Translations under genes and position numbers: made by a program
The notes under the pieces: model-generated
What the model saw: only the letters and a program-made list of their open reading frames with translations
What the model was told of the DNA's origin: nothing
Databases searched by the model: none
Source of the DNA: Ectothiorhodospiraceae bacterium
GTDB taxonomy: Bacteria; Pseudomonadota; Gammaproteobacteria; SZUA-152
Direction of reading: 5' to 3'
Assembly: GCA_002401775.2 (NCBI GenBank)
Contig: NVUB02000033.1
Location: 1-41,321, forward strand
Length of the DNA stretch: 41,321 nucleotides
Shown here: piece after piece, positions 15,209 to 25,196 of the stretch
Layout of the letters: each line of letters begins with the position of its first letter
Position numbering within the stretch: the first letter of the stretch is position 1

Positions 15209-18200
15209 CTAAAACTCTTCCCACTCACTATCACCCTCTTTTTTCTTCGCAGCAGGACGCCGTGTTGGTGCAGGCTTCTTCACAGCAGAACGTGATGCCA
15301 CCCGTTGTTTCGCAACGGGTTCCGCCCGACGAGTATTGTCGCCGGTATTAAAGAACCCCATCAGGTCATCCAGTGTCGTCGCCTGATCGGTCATGGCCTC
15401 GCTGGAGGCGGCTGCCTCTTCTACCAGCGCCGCATTTTGTTGTGTCATCTCATCCATTTGCACAATGGCTTTATTGATCTGATCAATACCACTGGCCTGC
15501 TCCTGACTGGCCGATGCAATTTCCGCAATGATGTCGCTAACCTTTTTCACCGAGGTCACGATTTCACCCAAGGTCTCGCCCGACTGATCCACCAGTTTGC
15601 TGCCTTCGGTTACTTTCTCAACACTTTCGTTGATCAAGGTCTTGATCTCCTTGGCGGCTGATGCCGAGCGTTGTGCCAGGTTTCGCACTTCGGCCGCAAC
15701 CACTGCAAAGCCTCGACCCTGTTCGCCCGCTCTGGCGGCTTCTACTGCTGCATTCAGTGCTAACAAGTTAGTCTGGAAAGCAATCTCATCAATGACACCA
15801 ATGATGTCGGCAATCTGTTTACTGGACTTGTTAATTTCCGACATGGCGGCAATGGCCTTACCCACCACTTCCCCTCCCTTGGTCGCTTCATCACGGGCAC
15901 CACTGGCGAGTTGATTCGCTTCGCGTGCATTGTCGGCATTTTGCTTCACCGTTCCGGTGAGCTCTTCCATACTGGATGCGGTTTCTTCCAGCGAAGACGC
16001 CTGTTCTTCAGAACGTTGACTCAAGTCCGCCGTACCTTGGGAAATTTCATTGGCGGCAGAAGCAATGGTTCCACTCGACGTCCCGATTTCACCCACCATA
16101 TCCAACAACTTAGTCATCGTGGCATTAACGGCATCCCGCAACTCAGCAAAATCACCTTGAAAATCACCTGACATGCTTTGGGTAAGGTCGCCTTCTGCCA
16201 ATCCGGAGATTACACGTTTGGTCTCTTGTACGGGATCAACTACCGCATCCATGAGTTTATTAATACCATCACCCAGGCCGCGTAAGAAACCACTGTACTT
16301 GTCAGTGACGACACGATTATCCAACTTTCCGGCTACGGCATTATCGATCAACCCTTCAATCTGACGCTCAGCATCTTTCTGCTCGGTGATGTCTTGCCAC
16401 TCCACCATATTACCCGCGTAATTGCCGTCAGCATCGGCAATAAAGGTGGCGTTGACACTAAATTCCAAGCCGCCCACTTCAATTTCCGCACTGGCGGGTA
16501 AGCGTGAGGCGTCTGATAACAAGGCACGTTGATGTGCAGGGTTTTTATGGAATCCATCAATACAGGTGCCCACAAGTTTATTCACATCCAACGACGGCCA
16601 CACTTGTCGTAGCTCGTTTTGACGTGCCCTAAACATATCCATCACCGATGGGTTGCAGTAAACAATATTGAGGTCTTTGTCACACAACATCAGGCGGGCT
16701 TGAGCGCCGTCAACCGCAGACTGTAAGCGCTTAACCTCCTCTTCTTTAGCACGAGACTCCGTCACATCGGACCATTCCAGTGCATTACCGACGTAATCAC
16801 CCCCCGCATCCATAATCGCGGTGACATTGAGGTTGAACGTCAACGGCCCAATCTGAATATCAGTGGAGTAAGGGAGGTTACCTGGGTTATCCAATAACTT
16901 GCGCTGATGCGCAGGGTTTTTGTGGAAGCTATCAATACAGGCTCCCATCACCTTGTTAGCCTCAAAGCCGGGGTACACTGAAGCCAAGGTCGCTTCGTGC
17001 TTTTTCAACATATCCATTGTCGATTCATTGGCGTAGGTAATAATGAAATCCCGATCGATCATCATCATCGCTGTCATGGCACCATCAATGGTGCCTTGAA
17101 GGCGCGCTACGTTGGATTCCTGTTCACGCGCCTCAGTAACATCGGACCATTCCAGTGCATTACCGACGTAATCACCCCCCGCATCCATAATCGCGGTGAC
17201 ATTGAGGTTGAACTTCAATGGCCCAATCTGAATGTCAGTGCTATAGGGTAGATTGTTTGGGTTATCTAACAACTGACGTTGATGTGCCGGGTTTTTGTGG
17301 AAGGTGTCAATACAGGTACCAATAACCTTATCGGCCTTGAAGCCGGGGAACACGGTACCCAGAGTTACCTCGTGTTTGGTCAACAAGTCGATAGTCGATT
17401 GATTAGCGTAAGTGACAATGAAGTCACGGTCGACCATCATCATTGCCGTCATGGCACCATCAATTGTACCTTGCAGGCGAGCGACATTGGATTCACGTTC
17501 CCGTAGTTCCGTAACATCTGACCATTCCAATGCATTACCGACGTAGTTATTATCAGCATCCATGATGGCAGTGACGTTAAGCGAAAATTTGAGCGGGCCG
17601 ACTTGTATGTCCGTTTGATATGGCAGGTTACCGGGGTCACTCAACAACTGACGTTGATGCGCGGGATTTTTATGGAAGGTATCGATGCAGACCCCCATCA
17701 CCGCGTTAGCCTTGAAGCCGGGGTACACGGTAGCCAATGTGGCTTCATGTTTGGTTAACAAGTCCATGGTCGACTGATTGGCATAGGTGACGATGAAGTC
17801 CCTATCGACCATCATCATCGCGGTCATGGCACCATCCACCGTGCCTTGCAGGCGAGCGACATTGGTTTCACGTTCCCGTAATTCCGTAACGTCTGACCAT
17901 TCCAGTGCATTACCGACGTAATTTCCATCTGCATCCATGATGGCAGTGACGTTTAGTGCAAACGTCAGCGGGCCGACCTGGATATCAGTTTGATACGGCA
18001 GGTTACCAGGATCGTCCAATAACTTACGTTGATGCGCGGGGTTTTTATGGAAAGTATCGATGCAGCCCCCCATCACCGCGTCGGCCTTGAAACCGGGGTA
18101 TACGGAAGCTAATATCGCTTCGTGCTTAGTTAACAGATCAATGGTCGATTGGTTGGCGTAAGTGACGATGAAGTCACGATCCACCATCATCATTGCCGTC

Positions 18201-19666
18201 ATAGCACCATCGACGGTGCCTTGCAGGCGAGCGACGTTGGTTTCACGTTCCCGTAATTCCGTAACGTCTGACCATTCCAGTGCATTACCCACGTAGTTAT
18301 TGTCGGCATCGATGATGGCAGTGACGTTAAGCGCAAATTTGAGTGGGCCGACTTGTATGTCGGTTTGATACGGCAGATTATTAGGGTCGCTTAATAACTT
18401 ACGTTGATGTGCGGGGTCTTTGTGGAAGGTATCAATGCAGACCCCCATCACCGCGTCGGCCTTGAAACCGGGGTATACAGAAGCTAATATCGCTTCGTGT
18501 TTGGTTAACAGATCAATGGTCGATTGGTTGGCGTAAGTGACGATGAAGTCACGATCCACCATCATCATTGCCGTCATAGCACCATCGACTGTGCCTTGCA
18601 GGCGAGCGACGTTGGTTTCACGTTCACGGACTTCTGTCACATCCGACCATTCCAAAGTATTACCGATGTAGTTGCCTTTGGGGTCGATTTGCGCGGTGAC
18701 ATTCAGTTCAAATTTCAACGGTCCGATTTGTATGTCAGTTTTATAGGGAAGATTATTGGGGTCGCTTAACAATTTTCGTTGGTGCGCAGGATTAGCATGA
18801 AACGTATCAATACAGGTACCCACGGCCTCACTAGCCTTAAAGCCAGGATACTCTGCGGCGAGTACCTCTTCGTGCTTGGTCAATAGGTCTACTGTCGACT
18901 GATTAGCATAGGTGATGATGAATTCACGATCGATCATCATCATTGCCGTCATCGCGCCGTCCACGGCGGATTTCATGCGGGTTACGGCTTCACTATCTTG
19001 TACAATTCCTGCAACATCCTTTTTGCTTGCGGCCATTGTCTCGTCCTCTAGATTGGTTTCTGTATCAACTTCAACTTTTGATTCATTGCTTGTTTCAATA
19101 GTTACGTCATTAGGCGTTACTTCATCAGGATGCCGCGCATCCAACATTGTAGATGCAACAGTATTCAATGCTTCAGTCCAGGCTTCCTTAACCTCTTTGG
19201 TCCAGAGGTCACCTGCAAATTTTGCCATCACATCCAAGAGTGTACTGGCTACGGCTGTATAGTGTTCTGGTTTTGCGCCATATCCATGGTGTTTGGTGCC
19301 AAGACTGGTGAGAGCTGCAACCAATACCTTGGGCTTTCGTAAACTATTGACCACCATAGAAAGCGCGCCCAGCAATTTCTTTTCCTGATCATCTACGCTC
19401 ACATTGGCGAACATAGGCTTGACATTAGGGAAACGAATAAAAAGTTCTTTGTAAAAACGGTGCACCAGAGCTTCACCTTGTGGAGCAAGTGCAGCGAAAG
19501 TTTCTTCCAGTAAATCGACATTTAAACCAAGATTACTTTTTCGTGTACGTTTTTTACCCCGTCTTTCTTTCGGTTCTGTTTTCACTTCCTCTACGGAAGG
19601 CTCATTACCCTCTTTCATCCATGCCAACGGGTCTGCGCCCATTTTTGCCTTTCTTCGCGGTGCCAT
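15209..19666 (-). CDS. Giant soluble chemoreceptor: globin + seven PAS + HAMP + MCP signalling domain
   Basis: A 1485-aa methyl-accepting chemotaxis protein without membrane segments. Order: a basic N-terminus; a globin domain at about 46-178 resembling Vitreoscilla haemoglobin, with Tyr72 at the B10 position (HRFYKELF), the CD1 Phe (KPMF) and a proximal His126 or His127 in LGTKHHGYG; an acidic linker; seven tandem PAS domains at about 227-1100, each 125 residues, with YANQST and [16 protein letters not shown]-like segments; and the MCP hairpin whose tip contains [21 protein letters not shown] flexible Lys/Pro/Ala-rich tail ends in EWEEF, a CheR-recruiting pentapeptide like GWEEF of Pseudomonas Aer2/McpB. 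The first six PAS units are near-identical; the seventh is diverged. Ligand by inference: oxygen or another haem ligand. GGAG precedes the ATG by 8 nt. Confidence 0.93.
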   Translation of the reverse strand: MAPRRKAKMGADPLAWMKEGNEPSVEEVKTEPKERRGKKRTRKSNLGLNVDLLEETFAALAPQGEALVHRFYKELFIRFPNVKPMFANVSVDDQEKKLLGALSMVVNSLRKPKVLVAALTSLGTKHHGYGAKPEHYTAVASTLLDVMAKFAGDLWTKEVKEAWTEALNTVASTMLDARHPDEVTPNDVTIETSNESKVEVDTETNLEDETMAASKKDVAGIVQDSEAVTRMKSAVDGAMTAMMMIDREFIITYANQSTVDLLTKHEEVLAAEYPGFKASEAVGTCIDTFHANPAHQRKLLSDPNNLPYKTDIQIGPLKFELNVTAQIDPKGNYIGNTLEWSDVTEVRERETNVARLQGTVDGAMTAMMMVDRDFIVTYANQSTIDLLTKHEAILASVYPGFKADAVMGVCIDTFHKDPAHQRKLLSDPNNLPYQTDIQVGPLKFALNVTAIIDADNNYVGNALEWSDVTELRERETNVARLQGTVDGAMTAMMMVDRDFIVTYANQSTIDLLTKHEAILASVYPGFKADAVMGGCIDTFHKNPAHQRKLLDDPGNLPYQTDIQVGPLTFALNVTAIMDADGNYVGNALEWSDVTELRERETNVARLQGTVDGAMTAMMMVDRDFIVTYANQSTMDLLTKHEATLATVYPGFKANAVMGVCIDTFHKNPAHQRQLLSDPGNLPYQTDIQVGPLKFSLNVTAIMDADNNYVGNALEWSDVTELRERESNVARLQGTIDGAMTAMMMVDRDFIVTYANQSTIDLLTKHEVTLGTVFPGFKADKVIGTCIDTFHKNPAHQRQLLDNPNNLPYSTDIQIGPLKFNLNVTAIMDAGGDYVGNALEWSDVTEAREQESNVARLQGTIDGAMTAMMMIDRDFIITYANESTMDMLKKHEATLASVYPGFEANKVMGACIDSFHKNPAHQRKLLDNPGNLPYSTDIQIGPLTFNLNVTAIMDAGGDYVGNALEWSDVTESRAKEEEVKRLQSAVDGAQARLMLCDKDLNIVYCNPSVMDMFRARQNELRQVWPSLDVNKLVGTCIDGFHKNPAHQRALLSDASRLPASAEIEVGGLEFSVNATFIADADGNYAGNMVEWQDITEQKDAERQIEGLIDNAVAGKLDNRVVTDKYSGFLRGLGDGINKLMDAVVDPVQETKRVISGLAEGDLTQSMSGDFQGDFAELRDAVNATMTKLLDMVGEIGTSSGTIASAANEISQGTADLSQRSEEQASSLEETASSMEELTGTVKQNADNAREANQLASGARDEATKGGEVVGKAIAAMSEINKSSKQIADIIGVIDEIAFQTNLLALNAAVEAARAGEQGRGFAVVAAEVRNLAQRSASAAKEIKTLINESVEKVTEGSKLVDQSGETLGEIVTSVKKVSDIIAEIASASQEQASGIDQINKAIVQMDEMTQQNAALVEEAAASSEAMTDQATTLDDLMGFFNTGDNTRRAEPVAKQRVASRSAVKKPAPTRRPAAKKKEGDSEWEEF
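16363..18990 (-). repeat. Seven-unit, 375-bp tandem repeat encoding PAS domains
   Basis: The unit is exactly 125 codons: for example CGATGAAGTC recurs at 18166 and 18541, 375 bp apart. Units two to four are almost identical in DNA over long stretches, including synonymous positions, while units one, six and seven are more diverged. This pattern points to recent duplication or gene conversion inside the receptor gene, and makes copy-number change by recombination likely. Confidence 0.9.
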
Positions 19667-19965
19667 GTTATTTTCTCCGTTAGTTGTCCGTTAACCGTTA
19701 GCTTACTTTGCGGATGAGTATGAACAAATTACCAACCGTTCCAGCTTGAGTGTGAAAAAACATCCAACATTACCGTCCAGTAGATTGCCCAAATACTTTT
19801 TTTAACATGCCGGGCCGGTTTCCGTAACGGGCATTTAGCGGTGCGTATTTTGGGCATCTCTTGATTAGAATGAGATGCGTCCGCGTGTACAATGTAACGT
19901 TCCATAATCATTACCACTCTGAATCTATATCGCCGACGAATATTACCGAAATAGTGCTACTTGAA

Positions 19966-20730
19966 TTAATGCCATCTGCTCTGAGTGAGTTCATTGGCCA
20001 TTTGTCGATAATCAACAGCCCCGTTACTCACTGCGTTGTATTCAAAAATAGTTTCGCCATAACTAGGGCTTTCTGCTAGAGCCACATTTTCTCGAATTGA
20101 TGTTTCCATTAATTGATCAGGAAAATGTAATAACAGACTTTCTCGAACTTCTCGAGCCAGGCGACGACGCTGCTGAAACCGTGTCATCACAACATGTTTT
20201 CGTATCGTACAATTTTTTGCTTGCTCAACAAATGCCAGAGTTTCCATTAAACTCGATAGACTTTGTAAGGCGAGAAAATCACTGGATACGGGAATCACTA
20301 ATTCGTCAGCTGCAAATAAGGCGTTCATTCCTAATAGGCCGGAAGACGGTGGGCAGTCAAATATCACAGAATCATACTTCTCTTGATATGATGACAACGC
20401 ATTTTTAAGGCGAAGACCACGCTCCATACCACCTTCATTCACATGTTCAACATTCACCAGGCCAGGGCCAGCCGGAACGATATCTAAACCACTGTGATTT
20501 GAGTCGTGACGTGTATGCACAATGAAATCACCCAGGTTCTCACCATTGAGTAATACTTCATCCATACCCGGTGTAGATTTGTCTGATATACCGAGACCGA
20601 GACCAAGATGACCTTGCGGGTCCAAATCTACAGCCAATACCTGTTGGCCTGATAGGGCCAGAGCATGAGCCAGATTAATAGCAGTGGTTGTTTTACCGAC
20701 GCCACCTTTTTGGTTAATTATCGCGATCAT
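19966..20730 (-). CDS. ParA-family ATPase of the chemosensory operon
   Basis: About 254 aa. Deviant Walker A KGGVGKTT close to the N-terminus, Walker A' VDLDPQGHLGLG, and Walker B-type VIFDCPPSSG. These are hallmarks of ParA/MinD ATPases that position cargo on the nucleoid or at poles. A ParA placed between cheW and a soluble receptor matches array-positioning proteins such as PpfA of Rhodobacter or ParC of Vibrio, so a role in distributing the cytosolic cluster is likely (inference). No ParB partner is present; the cargo would be the array itself. The start is ambiguous: ATG 20730 (AGGG 11 nt upstream), ATG 20739, or TTG 20760. Confidence 0.9.
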   Translation of the reverse strand: MIAIINQKGGVGKTTTAINLAHALALSGQQVLAVDLDPQGHLGLGLGISDKSTPGMDEVLLNGENLGDFIVHTRHDSNHSGLDIVPAGPGLVNVEHVNEGGMERGLRLKNALSSYQEKYDSVIFDCPPSSGLLGMNALFAADELVIPVSSDFLALQSLSSLMETLAFVEQAKNCTIRKHVVMTRFQQRRRLAREVRESLLLHFPDQLMETSIRENVALAESPSYGETIFEYNAVSNGAVDYRQMANELTQSRWH

Positions 20731-20739
20731 GTATGTCAT

Positions 20740-20951
20740 ATCCCTATCTGGTTCACTCAATAATTACCCTCTCCCCATGGGAGAGAGTTGCTGTAAGGGT
20801 ACGGTAAGTCGGGTGACCATTTCGGGTGACCATTGTATTCTTTGTAATTCACCACTGTAAACCCTCACCCTGGCCCTTTTATGCCCCAGCGGGTGCTCCC
20901 AAAATTGGGAAAGGGGATGTCTTTCGACTCACTTAGTACTGGCTTTCAATT
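20740..20951. other. Spacer between cheW and parA with palindromic material
   Basis: About 200 bp inside the operon, longer than the other gaps. It contains TCTCCCCATGGGAGAGA (an inverted repeat near 20768-20784) and the sequence CCCTCACCCTGGCCC typical of extragenic repeats. It may have been inserted between two genes of one transcript. Nothing coding is seen. Confidence 0.45.
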
Positions 20952-21479
20952 TTACGGTGTAGCTGCTTTGTCGACTGCCGACATTTCTTCTGCGTTCAGA
21001 AGTCGATCAATGTTCAGTACGATGACCATGGCGTTTTCCAAAGTCGCAAGTCCATGTACAAAATCGACATCCACGACGCTGCCAAAATCAGGAGCGGGTT
21101 TGATAGATTCTTCAGGTACGTTGTAAACGTCCGAAACTGCATCTACTACCAATCCCATTACCCGACTTTTTTCACCCTCAGGGTCTTCAACCTTTAAAAC
21201 AATAACCACTGTGACTGGGCCATATTCCATTATTTCTAAATTAAAGCGGCGACGTAAGTCGATAATGGGGACAATGGTGCCGCGTAAATTAATAACACCC
21301 CGTATGTATTCCGGAGTATTGGGAATAGGTGTTACCGAATCCCAGCCTTTAATTTCTTGTACTCGAAGAATGTCGACACCGTATTCTTCACCTGCCAGCA
21401 TAAAAGTGAGATATTGGTCTCCATCTGATTCCATGCCTTGTTGTATGTCATGTGCAATATTTTGTGCTGCAGCTTCCAT
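20952..21479 (-). CDS. cheW: Chemotaxis coupling protein CheW
   Basis: A 175-aa adaptor linking the receptor to CheA. Typical CheW/SH3-like pattern: YLTFMLAGEEYGVDILRVQE near 23-42, VINLRGTIVPIIDLRRRF near 63-80, and a VVDAVSDVYNV element. It carries a roughly 20-residue N-terminal extension, compared with the shortest CheW proteins. GGAGCAGGGTA precedes the ATG. It lies 107 bp after cheA. Only one CheW is visible in the cluster. Confidence 0.95.
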   Translation of the reverse strand: MEAAAQNIAHDIQQGMESDGDQYLTFMLAGEEYGVDILRVQEIKGWDSVTPIPNTPEYIRGVINLRGTIVPIIDLRRRFNLEIMEYGPVTVVIVLKVEDPEGEKSRVMGLVVDAVSDVYNVPEESIKPAPDFGSVVDVDFVHGLATLENAMVIVLNIDRLLNAEEMSAVDKAATP

Positions 21480-21586
21480 TACCCTGCTCCTCTATTTTCG
21501 TTCATGCCTGACTTGATGTTATGTAGGCGAATGAGTTTTTTCCATACCATAATATTTATCGAACTTCGATCTATTCATTTAATGTG

Positions 21587-23644
21587 TTAAGCCGCAACTC
21601 CCTGACCATGGGATGCGCCGGACCCAACCGATGCCAAGCGAACAATCCCTGCAACATCAGCGATAAGGGCAACGGTGCCATCCCCTAATATCGTTGCACC
21701 AGAGACGCCTTCAACTTTTCGAAAGTTTGTTTCCAGGCTTTTTATGACGACTTGCTGTTGTCCCAGTAACTCATCGACCAGCAGACCGCCTTTTTTTCCA
21801 TCGCCTTCTACGATAACTAATAGACCGTTATCCAGTGTTCGGTTATCCGGCTCTATATTGAATGTTTCATATAAGCGAATGATGGGTAGGTACTCAGAGC
21901 GTAATTGATAAAGTTCTGCGGTTCCGGCTATATTACTGACATTTTTTTGATTAACTAATATGGACTCAACAATTGAGATTAAAGGCACTATATAGGTATT
22001 TTTTCCAACTCTGACAAGTTGCCCATCAAGTATTGCCAATGTCAACGGTAAACGAATAGTAAATGTGGAACCTTCACCACGTACGGATTTTACATCCACA
22101 CTTCCGCCTAACGACTGAATATTGCGTTTAACCACATCCATACCAACACCACGCCCGGAAACATCACTAACCACATCCGCCGTTGAAAACCCCGCTTGGA
22201 ATAATAAGTCATATATTTTTTCTTCCGATATCTCTTCGTCGGCGTTGACTAATCCACGTTCTACTGCCTTAGACAATATTTTTTCAATATTCAGGCCGGC
22301 ACCATCATCTTTTATTTCGATGATAATATTACCGCCTTGATGGTAAGCATTAAGGTTTACGGTACCTGTTTCTGGTTTACCAGCGGCTTTTCGTACTTCC
22401 GGTGATTCTATTCCATGGTCAATGGAGTTTCGAACCAGATGGACTAATGGGTCGCCAATTTTTTCCATGACGGTTTTATCCAACTCAGTTTGTTCACCCG
22501 ACATGGTTAATTCAATTTTTTTATTTAATTTGGCACTCAGGTCGTGAACCATACGTGGGAACCGATTAAATGCAAAACTAATAGGTAACATACGAATACG
22601 CATGACGCTTTCTTGCAGTTCACGAGTATTTCGTTCAAGTTCACCCAACCCATCTTTCAAGCGCTCTACTCGAGACATATCAAAGTCTTCGCCCAATTGA
22701 CCCAGCATAGATTGAATAATTACCAGCTCCCCAACCATATTTATCAGGTCATCGACTTTGTCAATACCAACGCGAATTGAAGATGTCTCTGGGGTCGCCG
22801 CTTTACGCCGGTCATTAGAATTACGTCGGTCATTTTTCTCGCGTCTATCCGAATCTATTCGGCGTTCATCCACATCCTCCGCTATCTTAATTATCGCTCC
22901 ATCTATTTTTGATTGTGCCTTTGAATCACTTAATATTGGATTAATTTCCAATTCGCAGTCGTCATCAACCCATTCAAAAACTTCTACCACTTTACTCTTC
23001 TCTATATTGCCGGTGATGGTGATGTTCCAGCTTAGATATGATTCTTCAGGATCCATATCCACTAGTGCAGGCAATGCTTTGGTGTCTACTACAACATCAA
23101 TTTTTCCTAAACTATCCAATTCTCTAAACATACGAACCACGTCGTTACCTGTTTGCAACATTTGTGGCATAGGTTTGAAATAAATTGTCCAGCCTTCAAC
23201 ATTAGCTTCAGACGTTGCAACAAGTTCATTCGTAGTGTCGGTAGATTCAGTCGCTGCGGTCCCTAATAATTTATCAAGTCCTGCTTTTACTTCATCAATA
23301 TGGGATTGATCAAGTGGTTCATCACTTTGATCTGCACTTAACATTTCACGAATACAGTCAACGGAACTCAGAAATAAACCAATGGCTTCAGTCGTTAATT
23401 CGCGTTCTTCATTTCGTACCTCGTCTAATAGGGTTTCAACAACGTGGGTGAAATTAGCAATATTTTCCAGACCAAAGGTGGCACTACCTCCTTTAATGGA
23501 ATGCGCAGCACGAAAAATATCATCAATAGCCTCGCCATTAGTTTCACCTGGCTGCAACTCAAGCAATACAGACTCCATTATCTCCAGACCTTCGAGACTT
23601 TCTTCCACGAAGGTGACTTTAAACTGTTCCATGTCAATGGTCAT
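21587..23644 (-). CDS. cheA: Chemotaxis histidine kinase CheA
   Basis: 685 aa. P1 HPt domain at 1-110 with phospho-accepting His48 (AAHSIKGGSATFG). A P2-like region at about 150-240. A highly charged linker (DRREKNDRR, NSNDRRK) near 268-285. P3 dimerisation helices from about 295, P4 ATPase with the N-box LVRNSIDHGIE and DDGAGL and GRGVGMDVV, and P5 CheW-like domain at the C-terminus. The start is the ATG at 23644, because AGGA is 7 nt upstream and the longer frame would read into cheY; this leaves 4 nt between cheY stop and cheA start, so they are translationally coupled. It phosphorylates CheY, CheB and probably the terminal response regulator. Confidence 0.96.
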   Translation of the reverse strand: MTIDMEQFKVTFVEESLEGLEIMESVLLELQPGETNGEAIDDIFRAAHSIKGGSATFGLENIANFTHVVETLLDEVRNEERELTTEAIGLFLSSVDCIREMLSADQSDEPLDQSHIDEVKAGLDKLLGTAATESTDTTNELVATSEANVEGWTIYFKPMPQMLQTGNDVVRMFRELDSLGKIDVVVDTKALPALVDMDPEESYLSWNITITGNIEKSKVVEVFEWVDDDCELEINPILSDSKAQSKIDGAIIKIAEDVDERRIDSDRREKNDRRNSNDRRKAATPETSSIRVGIDKVDDLINMVGELVIIQSMLGQLGEDFDMSRVERLKDGLGELERNTRELQESVMRIRMLPISFAFNRFPRMVHDLSAKLNKKIELTMSGEQTELDKTVMEKIGDPLVHLVRNSIDHGIESPEVRKAAGKPETGTVNLNAYHQGGNIIIEIKDDGAGLNIEKILSKAVERGLVNADEEISEEKIYDLLFQAGFSTADVVSDVSGRGVGMDVVKRNIQSLGGSVDVKSVRGEGSTFTIRLPLTLAILDGQLVRVGKNTYIVPLISIVESILVNQKNVSNIAGTAELYQLRSEYLPIIRLYETFNIEPDNRTLDNGLLVIVEGDGKKGGLLVDELLGQQQVVIKSLETNFRKVEGVSGATILGDGTVALIADVAGIVRLASVGSGASHGQGVAA

Positions 23645-23648
23645 ATCG

Positions 23649-24011
23649 CTATCCTGTGACTTTTTTAATAGTGGCCAGTAATTGCTCGGGATTGAACGGT
23701 TTAACAATCCAACCCGTCGCACCCACTGCTTTTCCTTCCTGTTTTTTATTCATGCCGGCTTCTGTGGTCAGCATTAATATTGGGGTAAATTTATAGCTGG
23801 GAAGATTACGAAGTTCCTTTGCCAAGGTGATACCATCCATGCGTGGCATGTTTACATCTGACAGCACCAGATCAAAGGTCTGTGTTTTCGCGACATCCAG
23901 TGCTGCTTGTCCGTCGACGGCTTCTGTCACGGTGTGGCCAGCACCCTTCAGCGTAAAAGCCACCATTTGCCGCATAGACGCGGAGTCATCCACTGCCAAA
24001 ATGTTAGCCAT
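23649..24011 (-). CDS. cheY: CheY-type single-domain response regulator
   Basis: A 120-aa receiver domain only. Asp8/Asp9 (AVDDSASMRQM), phospho-site Asp52 (LVLSDVNMPRMDG), switch residues Thr82/Thr83 (LMLTTEAG) and Lys104 (IVKPF). It sits between the STAS gene (62 bp) and cheA (4 nt). In Che2-like clusters such CheYs need not bind the flagellar motor, so the output cannot be assumed to be swimming. Confidence 0.95.
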   Translation of the reverse strand: MANILAVDDSASMRQMVAFTLKGAGHTVTEAVDGQAALDVAKTQTFDLVLSDVNMPRMDGITLAKELRNLPSYKFTPILMLTTEAGMNKKQEGKAVGATGWIVKPFNPEQLLATIKKVTG

Positions 24012-24073
24012 CGTTTTGATTCTCCACTTTACATTTTACAAACCACGCTGAAAAAATTTCAGCATGGTAAGCG

Positions 24074-24400
24074 TCATTGAGTGTTTACATTAAGATTGAG
24101 TAAATCGGATAGGCCCAATAATGCCGCCGAGCGGCATAATGAGTCTGAAGGTTCTATCCATTGCACAGATTGTTTTTGAGCAATAGCGTCATGGAAAAAT
24201 GTGCTAAGTAATTGCAAGGCGGATGTATCCGCACGTTCTACCTGCTTAGCATTAAGGACCACGGGTTGACCAGACTCCAGGGCTTCAACAAACTGGATAT
24301 GGACCTCGGCAATGGAATTGATATCCATCACCTCACCACAGTTTATCTCATAGGAGTTTGTATCTTGTGAACTGTCTTCAGAATCTGATGGTGTAGACAT
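24074..24400 (-). CDS. STAS-domain protein (anti-anti-sigma-like)
   Basis: A 108-aa STAS-fold protein: after a polar Ser/Asp-rich N-terminus of about 20 residues comes GEVMDINSIAEVHIQFVEAL and the conserved VERADTSALQLLSTF, where the Ser after Asp-Thr corresponds to the phosphorylated Ser of SpoIIAA-type proteins. It heads the chemosensory operon with GGAG 6 nt before the ATG. The role in the system is unknown; it might be a switchable adaptor regulated by phosphorylation, or a scaffold. No cognate anti-sigma kinase is found in the window. Confidence 0.85.
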   Translation of the reverse strand: MSTPSDSEDSSQDTNSYEINCGEVMDINSIAEVHIQFVEALESGQPVVLNAKQVERADTSALQLLSTFFHDAIAQKQSVQWIEPSDSLCRSAALLGLSDLLNLNVNTQ

Positions 24401-24436
24401 CCGTGTCTCCAGATCGAGCGTGTATTGTATCGCAAA

Positions 24437-24464
24437 CTAGCGACATTAAAATTGCGTTTCTTTA
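24437..24464 (-). promoter_or_regulatory. Candidate sigma-28 (FliA) promoter of the chemosensory operon
   Basis: On the minus strand TAAAG (24464-24460), exactly 15 nt, then GTCGCTAG (24444-24437). The enterobacterial FliA consensus is TAAAG-N15-GCCGATAA; the -10 box matches at 5 of 8 positions. It ends 36 nt before the STAS start codon, a normal leader length. Sequence match only. Confidence 0.45.
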
Positions 24465-25196
24465 GGGAAATTTATTATTATTTTTCTGTACTAATCATCC
24501 CCACAAATATCCCCACGACCCCCTACATTTACCTTGCTGATATACGAGACTTTTACGGTTATTTTAGGCCGTTTTATGTCATTCCTGGGTAGCAACAACC
24601 TACCCTCACTCACACCACTGCAAGAAAAAATGCATGCAAAGAAAGCTAAAATCACATGGAACACCGATAAGATGTATTCCTACAATGGATGATAGACGAG
24701 CATTTAAAGTAATGTAGACAATAACTCGTTTAATTTCCACGTTAAAAATATAGTGAAAAATACTTGTAAATATATTGTATGTTTTAGATTTTGTACTAGC
24801 GATGCTAAACACCTATCATTAGGTATTGTACGTATTCTCTGTTTAACAACAGCGTCATGGCATCAGCATAGTGGCTAAAAATCCATAGAAAAATCAATAA
24901 GATTACTCAAATATCGAGAATAGTAGAATATCAGGAAAGATAAAATTCGAGTCATTTACTGAAGAAAAAGAAACATTTACGAATAAGGTCTCACGTCCAT
25001 AATTACTCACATAGGCGCTTATACATAAATATGAAATGGTTATTCAAATATTTTAGCATTGCTTAAAAAAATTGAGATCTCCTACAATTTATCAACTGGC
25101 ATTCATTGAAACATCACAGGAGCACAGGTTTTTAGATTCATACTTACTTTACACATTCACTTAAAGAGGGTTCCTTCTGTAGTGGCACACAAAATT
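24465..25196. other. AT-rich gene-free region
   Basis: About 730 bp between the chemosensory operon and the LysR gene, clearly more AT-rich than its surroundings. A 68-codon open frame on the minus strand (24606-24812) has no Shine-Dalgarno and no family resemblance and is not called. No strong repeat or RNA structure was noticed. Foreign or decayed DNA is possible. Confidence 0.5.

Noticed and set aside
19729..19917. 62-codon minus-strand frame between parA and the receptor gene
   Set aside because: In the right strand and possibly translated, but no clear ribosome-binding site or family; spacing alone is not enough evidence.
24606..24812. 68-codon minus-strand open frame in the AT-rich gap
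   Set aside because: No Shine-Dalgarno, low-complexity AT-driven codon use and no resemblance to a known family.
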